NCBI RefSeq assembly: GCF_014695975.1
Contig: NZ_JACJPI010000042.1
Coordinates: forward strand, 287,894 to 351,893
Length of the DNA stretch: 64,000 nt
DNA from: Leptolyngbya sp. FACHB-321
GTDB taxonomy: Bacteria > Cyanobacteriota > Cyanobacteriia > Leptolyngbyales > Leptolyngbyaceae
Direction: 5' to 3'
Within the stretch, counting starts at the first letter, position 1, and each line of letters opens with the position of its first letter. The notes under the pieces were generated by a model. The model ran no database searches. It was not told where the DNA came from and worked only from the letters and a program-made list of their open reading frames with translations. Made by a program: the position numbers and the translations under genes. This document shows positions 17,583-26,873 of the stretch, piece after piece.

Positions 17583-18554
17583 ATGACCTCAGCTACTTCC
17601 TTATTTTCTCCTGTCGAAGCAGATTTGCAGGCGTTAACGGACAACCTCAAGAACCTCATCGGGGCACGCCATCCGGTTTTGTACGCCGCCGCCGAGCATC
17701 TCTTCGGAGCGAAGGGAAAGCGAGTCAGACCCGCGATCGTGTTTCTCGTTTCGCGTGCCACTATGCTCGACCAGGAGATTACGCTTCGCCATCGGCGGTT
17801 AGCTGAAATCACCGAGATGATCCACACAGCAAGCCTGGTTCATGATGATGTTGTAGATGAATCAGAACTGCGTCGCGGTGTGCCAACCGTTCATAGTAGC
17901 TTTGGCAACCGGATTGCTGTGCTAGCAGGCGATTTCTTATTTGCTCAATCATCCTGGTATCTGGCAAATCTGGACAACCTTGAAGTGGTCAAACTGCTGT
18001 CACAGGTCATTATGGATCTAGCAGAAGGTGAAATTCAGCAGGGACTGAATCGCTTTGCGACCAGCCTGTCAATCGATGAGTATTTGGAGAAAAGCTACTA
18101 CAAAACGGCTAGTTTGCTTGCCAACAGCGCTAAAGCTGCTGCGACTTTGAGTGAGGCTCCCCCAGCGCTTGCAGAGGATTTATTTCACTATGGTCGCCAT
18201 ATTGGGCTAGCCTTTCAAATTATTGATGACATTCTGGACTTTACAGGTTCGACAGACGCGCTAGGCAAGCCAGCCGGCTCTGACCTGAAAAGCGGTAACT
18301 TAACAGCGCCCGTCCTTTATGCTCTTAAAGAGAAACCCTATTTAGAAGCCTTGATTGAGCGCGAATTTGCCCAAGCAGGTGACTTAGAGCAAGCGTTACT
18401 GCTGGTACGCGATAGTCAGGGTATTGAGCAATCGCGAGCGCTAGCAACTCAGCATACACGCAGCGCGATTGAGCATTTGTCTAACCTTCCACCATCCGAA
18501 TCACGGCAGGTTTTGGTAAAACTGGCAGACTATGTTCTGAGTCGTCTCTACTAG
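17583..18554 (+). CDS. sds: Solanesyl diphosphate synthase (long-chain polyprenyl synthase)
   Basis: Trans-prenyltransferase that builds the C45 side chain of plastoquinone. It has the first Asp-rich motif DDVVD (LVHDDVVDES), the second DDILD (FQIIDDILDFTG), and the GKRVRPA substrate-binding block. Length (323 aa) fits the family. In cyanobacteria this gene supplies plastoquinone-9, so it belongs to photosynthetic electron transport. Its TAG stop shares the palindrome CTAG with the stop of the convergent aldehyde dehydrogenase gene, so the two coding regions overlap at their ends. Confidence 0.92.
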   Translation: MTSATSLFSPVEADLQALTDNLKNLIGARHPVLYAAAEHLFGAKGKRVRPAIVFLVSRATMLDQEITLRHRRLAEITEMIHTASLVHDDVVDESELRRGVPTVHSSFGNRIAVLAGDFLFAQSSWYLANLDNLEVVKLLSQVIMDLAEGEIQQGLNRFATSLSIDEYLEKSYYKTASLLANSAKAAATLSEAPPALAEDLFHYGRHIGLAFQIIDDILDFTGSTDALGKPAGSDLKSGNLTAPVLYALKEKPYLEALIEREFAQAGDLEQALLLVRDSQGIEQSRALATQHTRSAIEHLSNLPPSESRQVLVKLADYVLSRLY

Positions 18555-20233
18555 CCCCTAGCCCGCACTGCTGCTAGTACAACTCTGAGAAAGTGCCGCC
18601 AGGAAAGGGTTGCTTGTAAATTTGTAAAATGCTGTGCCAGCCGCAATAAATTTGGGTGGCGGGGAAACCAAAGTGGTAGTGGTCTAAGCCGAAATGGTGC
18701 TCGTAGCACTGCTTTTTGTGGTTGCTCAAACAGGTACGCATTGTGTACGACTCCACGTCCGGACGCAATGGTCTCTACTGAGTTTTCTGGAAACGCCCCC
18801 CACGGCAAGGCACCCAGCGAAAAAATAACGCCAGACCAGACATTGACCCCAATCGCGCCATAGCGTAGTCGGTCGATCGCCGTCTCAACTTCAGTACTCC
18901 ACTTCGCCTGCGTTTGCGAATCGACTAGCAGCGTGCAGGACAAATTGCCCCAGACCTGCTTATTCACAAAGTCAACTGCCTGCGTCAAGAAGACTCCTGT
19001 GTTGGCGGCATCCAGGCTTACGTCTGCCAGCACTCCACAAAACGCCTCTTGGGTAAGCGCATACTCCCCGGCATTAGCTGGTATCCCTGGAATGACCGTC
19101 CATGGAATAACAGCGTTGTCCATCGGCTCGTCCGAAGGCTTAAGCACGATCGCCTGCGGATACTGTGCTAAAAACGCTTGATAACGCTCTTGTGCACCGG
19201 GATAGTAAGCCACTCGTGTTGGCGTTTGAGCTAACTCTTGCCGCAACTGCGACCAAAAAGCGTCTCGTTGTGCCCAGCCGCTGGCTGTGATAACGACTTT
19301 TGCTGCAGCACAGTTGAAGCTAGCGTTGTGAGTCACCATACCGGCTATATGTCGGGTTTGAAACGTCAGATCTGCCTCTGACCAGGTACCCGGAACGACG
19401 ATTACCGGAGTGACACAACCCAGTTCAGAGGTGATCGGTTTCGTCAGTAACGGTTGTTGTGCTGCCTTGCGCTGTGACTGCTCAACAGGTGTCGTGCCCC
19501 AGACGATCGCGTCATGGGTGTGGTGTGACCCTGTAATATGAATGGTTTGAACCAGCGGATGCTGACAAAGATGACGACCTAGCTCGGCTCCTCCATAAAC
19601 AATTTCAAGGAAACCATCCTGCCGCAATGATTGAAACGCCGTTTCCAGAATGGCTCCCATGTACTCGTTCACAGGATTCATCTTGAGTAAGACGACAGCA
19701 TCTTCAGCAAACAGCTTGTAAAGGGCATCAAGCGGCGCGATTGATGATACATTGCCTGCTCCCAGTACCAGCGCCAGGGTGCCAGCAATGGGCTTTTGCC
19801 GATACACTAATCCTTGTGTTGGCAGTTGTCCCGGTTGCAGCCATACCTCTCCCCTAAAGCCAAGCCACAGCAAACGATCGATCACATTGTCGGGAAAGAC
19901 CTGCGCGACCCATTGCCCGTTTTGCAAGTGTTGCTGAACGGGTGGCGGTTGCCCGTTTGCCTTTAGAGCCGTCATCAGCGAGCGTAGATACGCCATCATT
20001 GCGATCGGTCCAACAAACCATTCTTCTCCAGCTAACATTGCTGCTGGATCAATACCTTTGGCACGGCACGCTGCTGCCGCCCACTCTGGTGCAACTGCCT
20101 TCACATCCTCCAGACAGCGTTGTAGACAGAGAATACGATCAGGAATACTAACGTGCAACCAGCGATCCTTACGCTCAGTGAGACGAGCAGCGATCGCATC
20201 TGCCTGCTCAAATGTTGTAGCGGTCACTGACAT
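18551..20233 (-). CDS. Aldehyde dehydrogenase family protein
   Basis: NAD(P)-dependent aldehyde dehydrogenase fold, 560 residues, longer than the usual 450-500. The Rossmann block GTLALVLGAGNVSSIAPLD, the glutamate motif SELGCVTPV and the catalytic Cys in NASFNCAAAKVV are visible, so the enzyme is probably active. The PVNEYMG region replaces the common P-W-N-P pattern, which indicates a divergent subfamily. The C-terminus carries an extra hydrophobic/basic segment (LSWRHFLRVVLAAVRARG) that could associate with a membrane (inference). It converges with sds, sharing the CTAG stop palindrome. The substrate is unknown. Confidence 0.82.
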   Translation of the reverse strand: MSVTATTFEQADAIAARLTERKDRWLHVSIPDRILCLQRCLEDVKAVAPEWAAAACRAKGIDPAAMLAGEEWFVGPIAMMAYLRSLMTALKANGQPPPVQQHLQNGQWVAQVFPDNVIDRLLWLGFRGEVWLQPGQLPTQGLVYRQKPIAGTLALVLGAGNVSSIAPLDALYKLFAEDAVVLLKMNPVNEYMGAILETAFQSLRQDGFLEIVYGGAELGRHLCQHPLVQTIHITGSHHTHDAIVWGTTPVEQSQRKAAQQPLLTKPITSELGCVTPVIVVPGTWSEADLTFQTRHIAGMVTHNASFNCAAAKVVITASGWAQRDAFWSQLRQELAQTPTRVAYYPGAQERYQAFLAQYPQAIVLKPSDEPMDNAVIPWTVIPGIPANAGEYALTQEAFCGVLADVSLDAANTGVFLTQAVDFVNKQVWGNLSCTLLVDSQTQAKWSTEVETAIDRLRYGAIGVNVWSGVIFSLGALPWGAFPENSVETIASGRGVVHNAYLFEQPQKAVLRAPFRLRPLPLWFPRHPNLLRLAQHFTNLQATLSWRHFLRVVLAAVRARG

Positions 20234-20360
20234 AATCTGCGCCTAGCGGGATTAGCAGTTACAGCGACGAAACCATTTAAAGCCTCGGGAGTAGAGAGTG
20301 AGGAATCGGGAGTAGGGTAAAACTCAACACGCCTCATTCTTCATCCTTTAGACCTCATCC

Positions 20361-23108
20361 TCACTTCTCTGTCATCATCCACGACCCATCCCACTCCTCT
20401 GGTGGCGGGTTTTTGAGCCAGTGCTGGCAGCGTTCCAGATGCAGGTTGGCAGATTTGTCGTCTTTGTCGATCTCCAGCACCATACCAAAGGCACCCATTG
20501 CCAGGGGGAATTTGCGATCGCGGTAGTGCTTTAGCCCAGTGCCGTAATACTCAATAATACGTTTTTTAGCGTCAGGGATAGGCTCTGATTGTAGCCCTAC
20601 TAATTCGTAGACGGCGACAGGGCGATTTTTGCCTTTGACTTTGATGTAATCAAGTTCGCGCGTCCAGATGCGATCGGCACAGGGTTTGAATGTGTTCTCG
20701 CTAATTACAATATCAATGCCATATTGCTTACTGGCGCTTTCAAGCCGCGAGCCCAAGTTAACACCATCGCCGATCGCGGTGAACTCCATCCGCTTACTAG
20801 AGCCAATATTGCCACTGATGACGCTATCAGAATTGATACCAATGCCGATTTTGATCGGTGGTTGATTCTCAGCAATACGATCGGCATTGAAGAGTGTCAG
20901 GCGACGACGCATTTCGATCGCAGTTTGTACTGCCATCCAGGCATGGTCATCCAGCGGTAGCGGTGAGCCAAACACAGCCATAATGGCATCGCCAATGTAT
21001 TTGTCGAGGGTACCCTTGTGTTGAAAGACTGCATCCACCATCGACTCGAAGTACTTGTTGAGCATTTCGACCACAGCTTCGGCTTCCAACGTTTCAGTCA
21101 GAGTGGTGTAGCTGCGGATGTCGGAAAAGAGGACAGTGACATCTTTGCGATCGCCGCCCATTTTTGCTGCATCAGGATTTTCGAGAAGCTGTTCGGCTAG
21201 CTCTTGAGTCATGTAGCGATACATCGTGCTTTTGAGCCGTTTTTCATCGCTAATGTCATCCATCACCACCAACGCACCCGATACCGTCGCCGCATCTTTG
21301 GCATCAGCGATCGTGTTGATCGAGATATTAATGCTGTGTTGCTCGTCACCCTTGTAAGGATGCAAAAGCTGGTCAGGGTAGTATTGCTGACGGCTCTTTT
21401 CGTCTTTGCCACTCAACCCCGTCGCAAACCATTTGGTAAAGTCAGCTTTATCGAGCTTAATAAGGTCACTAACGACTTTGCCTTCAAGGGTGTCGCCATC
21501 GCTGAGTCCAAGTAGTTTTTTGGCACTTTCATTCGCGGCGATAATGTTGCCCTTTTTGTCGGTCGAGATGACCCCGTTGCTGAGCGATCGCAGAATGTCT
21601 CGCTGCATCTGCTCTTGCTGCTTGACCGTCTCAAACAATTTGGCATTTTGCAGAGCGACACCCGCCTGGATGTTAAATGCCTGCATAAACTCCTGATCGT
21701 TACGGTTAAAGCTTGCTCGCCAGCAGTCTGGTGCTTCGGGGTAATTGGCAGGGTCATAGGCAGGATAGTCGCCCTGCTTTTTCTTGTTAATAAGCTGCGT
21801 TACGCCAATTAGTTCACTATTAGCGTTAAAGACGGGCATACAGAGGATACTGCACGTTCGGTAGCCTGTTTTTTTGTCAGTATCTTTCGACGTTTGGGAG
21901 TTGGGATCATCGTACAGGTCGAAGGGGATAATGACAGGCTCACCTGTAGTTGCCACCTGTCCAGCAAAACCTGCACCCATAGGAATACGGAGTTCCTGAA
22001 GCACACCGTTAATCGGGATTTTCGTCCAGAGCTGGTCACGATCGCGGTCTATGAGCCATAGAGTACTGCGGTCTGCCTGCATCAGCTCTTGCGCTTCATC
22101 CATCACCTTTTTCAAAGTTTCCTGCAGATCGAGACTGCTCTGGCTAAGAGATTTGGTTGCCTTCATTAAGGCGGAAGCTGCACGTTGTTGCTGTGTCGCT
22201 TTGTAGAACGAGCGCGATGATTCAATAATCAGCCGAATCGAAGGCGCAAATTCTTCAAACACCTGCTCGTCTTTGTAGGTAAAACCATCGCGATCGATTT
22301 TTTCATCCAACGATGCATAGGGATCAAGGTCTTGCTTCAGCTTGTTGATCAACTGCACGACCGCAACCAGCTTACCAGTCTCATCCAACAACGGCATTGC
22401 TAGCATTGTGTAGGTGCGGTAGTGGTTCTTTTCATCAAACCTCCGCGCTGCTTCAGAACGATGATCGTCGTAGAAGTCGTAGGGGATATTCACAACTTCC
22501 AACTTGGTGGCGACTTCACCAGCGATCCCTACTGTGGCAGGAAGTCGTAGCTCTAGATTGTTGCCCCGTTCGTCTTTTGCCACGATCGCCCAAAGCTCGT
22601 TTTTGTCTTCGTCGAGCAAATAAATCGTGGCGCGATCAGCGTTCAGTAGCTCACTCGTTTTGAGCGTAATAGAGCGCAGCATCTCCTCTAAAATCGCGTC
22701 AAACCCTTGTGCATCAAGCAAATTGTCCAGCATGGACAGGGTTTGATGTACGACCTGGAGCTTTTGCTCGACATCGTTAACTACTTCTTTAAATCTGTCC
22801 TTTGTCAGAGGAGCTAGAAAAGCACCAAAGCTACGCTTACCTGTGACAAGTGACCCTCCTGGTGAGTGTTTCTGTCCTGTTTCTAATAGCTCTAATGAAT
22901 GGTTGCCACGATGCGGCGCAGGTTCGGCATACACTGATTCGACCTGAGCAGCTTCAACGCGGCTGCGATCGCTACCTGCTTGACGGCTAGTGACGCTTTT
23001 GTTAAGCGCATCGGGCGTCATTGAGACAATTTCCACCTCTCGGTGTGCAACGTCAATCGTGATGTCCCCAGGATTGGGATCAGGCAGATGCGGCGATCTA
23101 GCGTTCAT
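20361..23108 (-). CDS. GAF-GAF-PAS class III adenylate/guanylate cyclase
   Basis: A cytosolic signalling enzyme of 915 residues. After a disordered N-terminus there are two GAF domains (around residues 120-290 and 310-490), both with the characteristic YDFYDDH / DLYDD loops. A PAS domain follows (about 510-620, ISTDKKGNIIAANESAKKLLGL), then a coiled signalling helix and a class III cyclase domain (about 655-830). The catalytic domain has both metal aspartates (VLFSDIRSYT and YIGDAIMAVFG), the adenine-selecting Lys (GTLDKYIGD) and the transition-state Asn/Arg (GDGVNLGSRLES), so cAMP formation is likely. The C-terminus has a TPR-like segment. The ATG at 23108 is used; a TTG lies three codons upstream. 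GAF ligands are unknown, but related Anabaena cyclases bind cyclic nucleotides. Confidence 0.9.
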   Translation of the reverse strand: MNARSPHLPDPNPGDITIDVAHREVEIVSMTPDALNKSVTSRQAGSDRSRVEAAQVESVYAEPAPHRGNHSLELLETGQKHSPGGSLVTGKRSFGAFLAPLTKDRFKEVVNDVEQKLQVVHQTLSMLDNLLDAQGFDAILEEMLRSITLKTSELLNADRATIYLLDEDKNELWAIVAKDERGNNLELRLPATVGIAGEVATKLEVVNIPYDFYDDHRSEAARRFDEKNHYRTYTMLAMPLLDETGKLVAVVQLINKLKQDLDPYASLDEKIDRDGFTYKDEQVFEEFAPSIRLIIESSRSFYKATQQQRAASALMKATKSLSQSSLDLQETLKKVMDEAQELMQADRSTLWLIDRDRDQLWTKIPINGVLQELRIPMGAGFAGQVATTGEPVIIPFDLYDDPNSQTSKDTDKKTGYRTCSILCMPVFNANSELIGVTQLINKKKQGDYPAYDPANYPEAPDCWRASFNRNDQEFMQAFNIQAGVALQNAKLFETVKQQEQMQRDILRSLSNGVISTDKKGNIIAANESAKKLLGLSDGDTLEGKVVSDLIKLDKADFTKWFATGLSGKDEKSRQQYYPDQLLHPYKGDEQHSINISINTIADAKDAATVSGALVVMDDISDEKRLKSTMYRYMTQELAEQLLENPDAAKMGGDRKDVTVLFSDIRSYTTLTETLEAEAVVEMLNKYFESMVDAVFQHKGTLDKYIGDAIMAVFGSPLPLDDHAWMAVQTAIEMRRRLTLFNADRIAENQPPIKIGIGINSDSVISGNIGSSKRMEFTAIGDGVNLGSRLESASKQYGIDIVISENTFKPCADRIWTRELDYIKVKGKNRPVAVYELVGLQSEPIPDAKKRIIEYYGTGLKHYRDRKFPLAMGAFGMVLEIDKDDKSANLHLERCQHWLKNPPPEEWDGSWMMTEK

Positions 23109-23543
23109 AAGCACCAACTAAGGATTGAGAGTCAAAGCGTCTATACAAGTACAAGCCTCTAAAAGGACTATGTGCCAATGCCGCAGTCAAAGGGCTAATG
23201 TAGTGGTCACGCAGGTTGACCTTAAAACTACTTTAGCCTGCATAATCTGCACTCTAAATCTAGGATGATTCTGGCACTATGGCATAAGAATGTGTGTACT
23301 GACGCTTACCGTTATGCGTATTGCTTAACTAGCTCTTCTTGTCAGAATGCCCCATAGCAGCCATCTTTGATCACTAAAGCGCTCACAGGTTGCAGTTGAG
23401 GTAAGAGATAGAAAATAACGGTACAGACACAGTCACTTCGGTAATCTCATCTGTCTCAGTAGTGTTCTCACTAACTTCAGTGGACTTTAATCACTGTATA
23501 TTGTCAATTGTAAGCAAATATCCTTTAGCGGGAGACGGTTAAG
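23109..23543. other. 435-bp divergent intergenic region with an imperfect inverted repeat
   Basis: Lies between the cyclase (minus) and the DUF4870 gene (plus) and must hold both promoters. An imperfect inverted repeat spans 23193-23238: GGCTAA-t-GTAGT pairs with ACTAC-t-TTAGCC, and GGTCA/TGACC forms an inner stem. It lies 85 bp ahead of the cyclase start and could be an operator or a leader hairpin. No gene is seen. Confidence 0.45.
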
Positions 23544-23891
23544 ATGCAAAGTCCTGGAGTATTCGATCCCGATAAACGTAAGCTGCTGTCGGCTCTAAGT
23601 CATGGGTCAATTTTTCTAAGTGGCTTAGTGATCTCTATAGCCATCCCGATCGCTGTTTTGTTTGTCTCTGATGATCCTGTGGTGAAGGACAACGCTAAAG
23701 AAGCCATTAACTTTCACTTCAATGTGTGGTTGTATGGCTTGATTCTTGTGCCGCTCTCGTTTATTACCCTTGGTTTAGCTGGGGGCATTTGGTGGCTAGT
23801 GCATTGGGGTCTGACGCTCTGGGCAATCTCTCACAGCCTTAACAAGCCTGACCAAGCATTCCGTTATCCGTTCATTTTCCGGCTGCTTTAA
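23544..23891 (+). CDS. DUF4870 membrane protein
   Basis: A 115-residue integral membrane protein of the DUF4870 (Tic20-like) family. Blocks that identify it are DKRKLLSALSHGSIFLSG, DNAKEAINFHFNVWLY and the C-terminal WAISHSLNKPDQAFRYPF. Three hydrophobic segments are visible (about residues 22-42, 62-80 and 84-102). Function is unknown; related proteins are small inner-membrane proteins of envelope homeostasis. GGGAGACGG before the ATG is the ribosome site. A T-run terminator lies about 300 bp downstream. Confidence 0.8.
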   Translation: MQSPGVFDPDKRKLLSALSHGSIFLSGLVISIAIPIAVLFVSDDPVVKDNAKEAINFHFNVWLYGLILVPLSFITLGLAGGIWWLVHWGLTLWAISHSLNKPDQAFRYPFIFRLL

Positions 23892-24188
23892 TGACTTTTA
23901 CAGTTTTGGCTAGAACACTGAACGGGTAGCATCAACAAACAAAATTGCTGCAAAAAATAAATTGCCCCCCAGGTGTAGTGCTGAAGGGCAACGGAGACAG
24001 TTAAACGCTTATGGACAGTCTCAGGGGCTTTGAGGATGAGCATGAGATTGAATGTGACGGTTTCTACAGTGTCCCTCACATAATGCCCTCTCAAGTCATG
24101 CTGGTTCTTGAGGCGTTGCAAATACCGTAACTGCACTTGGCTTTGGGCTAAACCGCTTTACGATTGCTGTATCCTCATGCATTTCTTT

Positions 24189-24213
24189 AAGCAGCCAAAC
24201 GGCTGCTTTTTTT
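24189..24213 (+). terminator. Strong rho-independent terminator, plus strand
   Basis: A perfect 8-bp stem (AAGCAGCC at 24189-24196 and GGCTGCTT at 24201-24208) with an AAAC loop, followed directly by T residues to 24213. The minus strand lacks a T-run, so it works for plus-strand transcripts. The nearest plus-strand gene ends 300 bp upstream, so the terminator ends either a long 3' UTR or a separate small RNA. Confidence 0.8.
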
Positions 24214-24229
24214 ATGCGTTAGCGCGACT

Positions 24230-24772
24230 TCAAATAGCTAAACGCATAACCCATCCAAGACCTAAACCCATGGATGAAAGAATTACGAGAATCCAGAAAG
24301 CTTGAGCTGTGCTGAACCCTAATGTTTGCAGGTCAATTCTTGCCAGCGCTTCACTTGCCAAAATCGTTGTAATGTGGAGAAAAAGCTTCAGCCAGAATAG
24401 AATAAGCGTTAGCATTCCTGCAATAACGCATAGAGACAAAAAAGCCACTGTATCGGATTTGAACCAGCGGACAATGAAACGGCTAAAGCTGGTTAACGGC
24501 GATCGAAACGCGATCGACGCAACAATAATCCAAGCAAACGCTAGTGCTGCCCCGAAAAGATTTTCCTTGACTATTAGACGGCAAATACTTCGCGGCTGCA
24601 CTGTTGCCGACAGCGTACCCCTAGCAAGATCAAACGTTTGGTAGCAAGCTGAGGCTAGCCATGCTGGACTAGTCAGGTCTGGACTTGCTAATAACCAACC
24701 GAGCGAAGCATAGGCAACAAGCAGTAAGCCAAAGGAAACCCAGGGAAATTGTTTCTCCGATTCAGTATTCAT
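24230..24772 (-). CDS. Hypothetical integral membrane protein
   Basis: A 180-residue protein with four predicted membrane segments: about residues 13-30, 72-92, 110-135 and 155-176. A Cys-containing extracytoplasmic or cytoplasmic loop lies between the first two (ACYQTFDLARGTL). I do not recognise a named family. The start region MNTESEKQFPW is polar and consistent with a cytosolic N-terminus. It stands alone, tail to tail with the strong plus-strand terminator at 24189-24213. Codon use is like the neighbours. Confidence 0.6.
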   Translation of the reverse strand: MNTESEKQFPWVSFGLLLVAYASLGWLLASPDLTSPAWLASACYQTFDLARGTLSATVQPRSICRLIVKENLFGAALAFAWIIVASIAFRSPLTSFSRFIVRWFKSDTVAFLSLCVIAGMLTLILFWLKLFLHITTILASEALARIDLQTLGFSTAQAFWILVILSSMGLGLGWVMRLAI

Positions 24773-24982
24773 GCAGTCTGACTAGAGCTGACGTTTTTCT
24801 AAGGTATCTTAAATTGACCTGTAACCGTTCTCTATCTTGATGTCAGAACGCTTGTTACCTGCCAAGGTTTCCTTAGTTTAGAAAAGATTTAAGCCACGGA
24901 TTGTATCCTATGAAATCCTATGAAAAACTTGCTCCCGCTTTCAAAGCAGCGATCGCTAGTGGTCATTACTTGGATTCACAAA

Positions 24983-25234
24983 TTACTTCTTAGCGCTACT
25001 CTTCTTGGCGCTACTTTTGGTTTTGCTACTTTTCACTTTGCGAGCTGAATCAGCACTGCGCGCACTATCCACTTTATTTGTGCTGCTGCGAATGGGTCGA
25101 TCGCCACGAAGATCCTGTTCACGACGACGGCGATCGCGCCATTCTGCAAAAGTGAGATAACCAACACCACCACTGATAATGACCAGCAGCCCAAAGGTTA
25201 TTAGAACGAGAACATTAAAAGCAGTAGTTTCCAC
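24983..25234 (-). CDS. Small single-pass membrane protein with Lys/Ser-rich tail
   Basis: 83 residues: an N-terminal membrane helix (LVLITFGLLVIISGGVGYLTF), then a charged linker (EWRDRRRREQDLRG), then a low-complexity Lys/Ser/Ala tail (KSSKTKSSAKKSSAKK) resembling histone-like or nucleoid-binding tails. It lies 45 bp downstream of petN on the same strand, so the two are probably cotranscribed. I do not know a function; a thylakoid location is only suggested by the petN linkage. Confidence 0.65.
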   Translation of the reverse strand: METTAFNVLVLITFGLLVIISGGVGYLTFAEWRDRRRREQDLRGDRPIRSSTNKVDSARSADSARKVKSSKTKSSAKKSSAKK

Positions 25235-25279
25235 GCTCGAGTTACCAACCTATCGTTCTGCCATACTAACAACGTCACA

Positions 25280-25369
25280 CTAGAAGCCGTTGCGACCCCA
25301 GACGACGAGCGAGATAGAGAATGTAAATACTACCAACAAAGAAACCCAACCCAACGTCACAATATCCAT
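25280..25369 (-). CDS. petN: Cytochrome b6f complex subunit PetN (subunit VIII)
   Basis: A 29-residue single-helix subunit of the thylakoid cytochrome b6f complex. Starting at the ATG at 25369 the peptide begins [17 protein letters not shown] and ends [10 protein letters not shown], the near-invariant PetN sequence. It is too short for ordinary gene callers. PetN stabilises the dimeric complex between the photosystems. The small Lys-tailed membrane protein gene follows 45 bp downstream. Confidence 0.97.
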   Translation of the reverse strand: MDIVTLGWVSLLVVFTFSISLVVWGRNGF

Positions 25370-25522
25370 GACCGTAGCACTACAAAACAACGTCAACGCT
25401 GATCATAGTGCAAAGGGGTACCTCTAGGCACGGTGTAGCAGAGACATATTAGCTGATGGGCAACAGACAGGGGTGGACGTTTCGCTTTAGAATCAAATTT
25501 CTGGAACTTGCAAAGCTGCCCC

Positions 25523-26074
25523 ATGACTGCACGGATGGAACGCGATGAATTAACCGAAACAGCGATCGCGCCCTTAAGCGCCACTACCTCTGTGTCAACC
25601 GAAACTCCGCTGGCTGAACGGCTAGAATCGGTCAAAGCCGGACTGATAGGAGCGCTGACAGCTAGTGTGATTTTTGGTGCGCTGGTACTGGCGCAGGGGT
25701 GGTTGTCGCTCCGTTTTGCCCAGTTTGCAGCATGGTCGCCTAGCGCAGATAGCTTAAGGCTGCTGATTGGTGGCGCGATCGCGGCTCTCTCTGGCTTCCT
25801 CTTTGGTATTACCTACCGCTATATCATCCGACAAGACCAGAATCCACACCTCAAATCTGGTGCTGTGCTAGCGTTTGGGCTGGTGCGTGGACTGGCACTG
25901 ATGGAAGGGACGCTGCATGAGTCGATCGCCCTTTTACCAAGTGCTCTGCTGCCGCTAGTTCTCCTGGGCGCAGAAAGCCTCTTACTGTTTGCAGGGACTC
26001 GTCTTGTGCTAGATAGCGCCCTTGCCGACGGGTGGCTGAAGCCCTTTGGGGCACTCAACTCCAACAAGCGATGA
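25523..26074 (+). CDS. Hypothetical membrane protein
   Basis: A 183-residue protein with a polar N-terminus (about 40 residues) and four hydrophobic segments: KAGLIGALTASVIFGALVLA, LLIGGAIAALSGFLFGITY, AVLAFGLVRGLALM and LLPLVLLGAESLLLFAG. It looks like a conserved cyanobacterial membrane protein of unknown function, but I cannot name the family. The ATG at 25523 is preferred over a TTG at 25508. The gene faces the SDR gene tail to tail with 21 bp between stops. Confidence 0.6.
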   Translation: MTARMERDELTETAIAPLSATTSVSTETPLAERLESVKAGLIGALTASVIFGALVLAQGWLSLRFAQFAAWSPSADSLRLLIGGAIAALSGFLFGITYRYIIRQDQNPHLKSGAVLAFGLVRGLALMEGTLHESIALLPSALLPLVLLGAESLLLFAGTRLVLDSALADGWLKPFGALNSNKR

Positions 26075-26095
26075 AGCAGATGAGTGCTCAATCTC

Positions 26096-26758
26096 TTACA
26101 GCGCAAAGTCTTCAAATTCTGGCTGACCAAACAGCATCGTACGATCGACGGCTGACAAAATCTTGTTGTTGGCGCGATCAGATGTGAGAGCACTAACAAC
26201 AAGATGCGCGACATCCGTACGATGAATGGAGCCAGCAATATTAGGATTTTCGGTTAGCACCGCACTCCCTTTGGGTGGCTCCGATTTCAACCCACCGGGA
26301 CGAATGATTGTATAAGTTAAGCCACTGGCAGTAAGGTGGTTTTCTGCCTGTTCTTTTTCTGCCAGGACAGCACCCAAGGTTTCGAGCGCCTGTGGTGGTA
26401 AGGCCGCAGCACTGTCGCCTGTGCCAATTGACGACACTAGAATAAACCGCTTCACGCCAGCCTTAACAGCGGCATCAATTAAATTGCGGTTGCCTTTAAA
26501 GTCAGCCCGCTCGCCGTCCGTTGGCTTGCCGCCCAAGGTGCTGATGATCGCATCAAAAGGCTGTTTAGCTACCAGAGACGCGATCGCGTCAGCATCCAGT
26601 GCATCGCCAATTGCCACGGTAATACTCAGTGCTTCCAAATCTGGACGGGCAGACTCTGATCGCAGCAGTGCAACAACATGGTTTCCTTGGGCGATAAGGC
26701 TTTTTGCAATTTCGCGCCCTACGCCTCGGCTTGCTCCTGCCAAAAAGATTTCCGTCAT
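26096..26758 (-). CDS. NAD(P)-binding atypical SDR (NmrA/Ycf39-like)
   Basis: A 220-residue atypical short-chain dehydrogenase/reductase. The N-terminal dinucleotide-binding motif is IFLAGASRGVGREIAKSL, followed by ISTLGGK, RFILVSSIGTG and YTIIRPGGL. The last contains Tyr-x-x-x-Arg rather than the classical YxxxK, placing it in the NAD(P)H-binding (PF13460) group with proteins such as flavin reductase-like and Ycf39-type chaperone proteins. Catalytic activity is uncertain. It is cytosolic, and the length is complete for the group. Confidence 0.82.
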   Translation of the reverse strand: MTEIFLAGASRGVGREIAKSLIAQGNHVVALLRSESARPDLEALSITVAIGDALDADAIASLVAKQPFDAIISTLGGKPTDGERADFKGNRNLIDAAVKAGVKRFILVSSIGTGDSAAALPPQALETLGAVLAEKEQAENHLTASGLTYTIIRPGGLKSEPPKGSAVLTENPNIAGSIHRTDVAHLVVSALTSDRANNKILSAVDRTMLFGQPEFEDFAL

Positions 26759-26873
26759 AGCTGGCTTCTATCCTTATAAACCGCACTTTCACCAAAGTTT
26801 ACTCGATTACCCAGATCCCTGACTTTTTAACAAAGCCGGGGATCTAAGCAAACAAAGGAGGCATGGAAGTCCC

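Noticed and set aside
24910..24993. A 27-codon frame (MKSYEKLAPAFKAAIASGHY...) between two minus-strand genes
   Set aside because: It has no ribosome site, overlaps the end of the neighbouring gene and contains a HIP1 octamer in the middle; I cannot support it as a gene.
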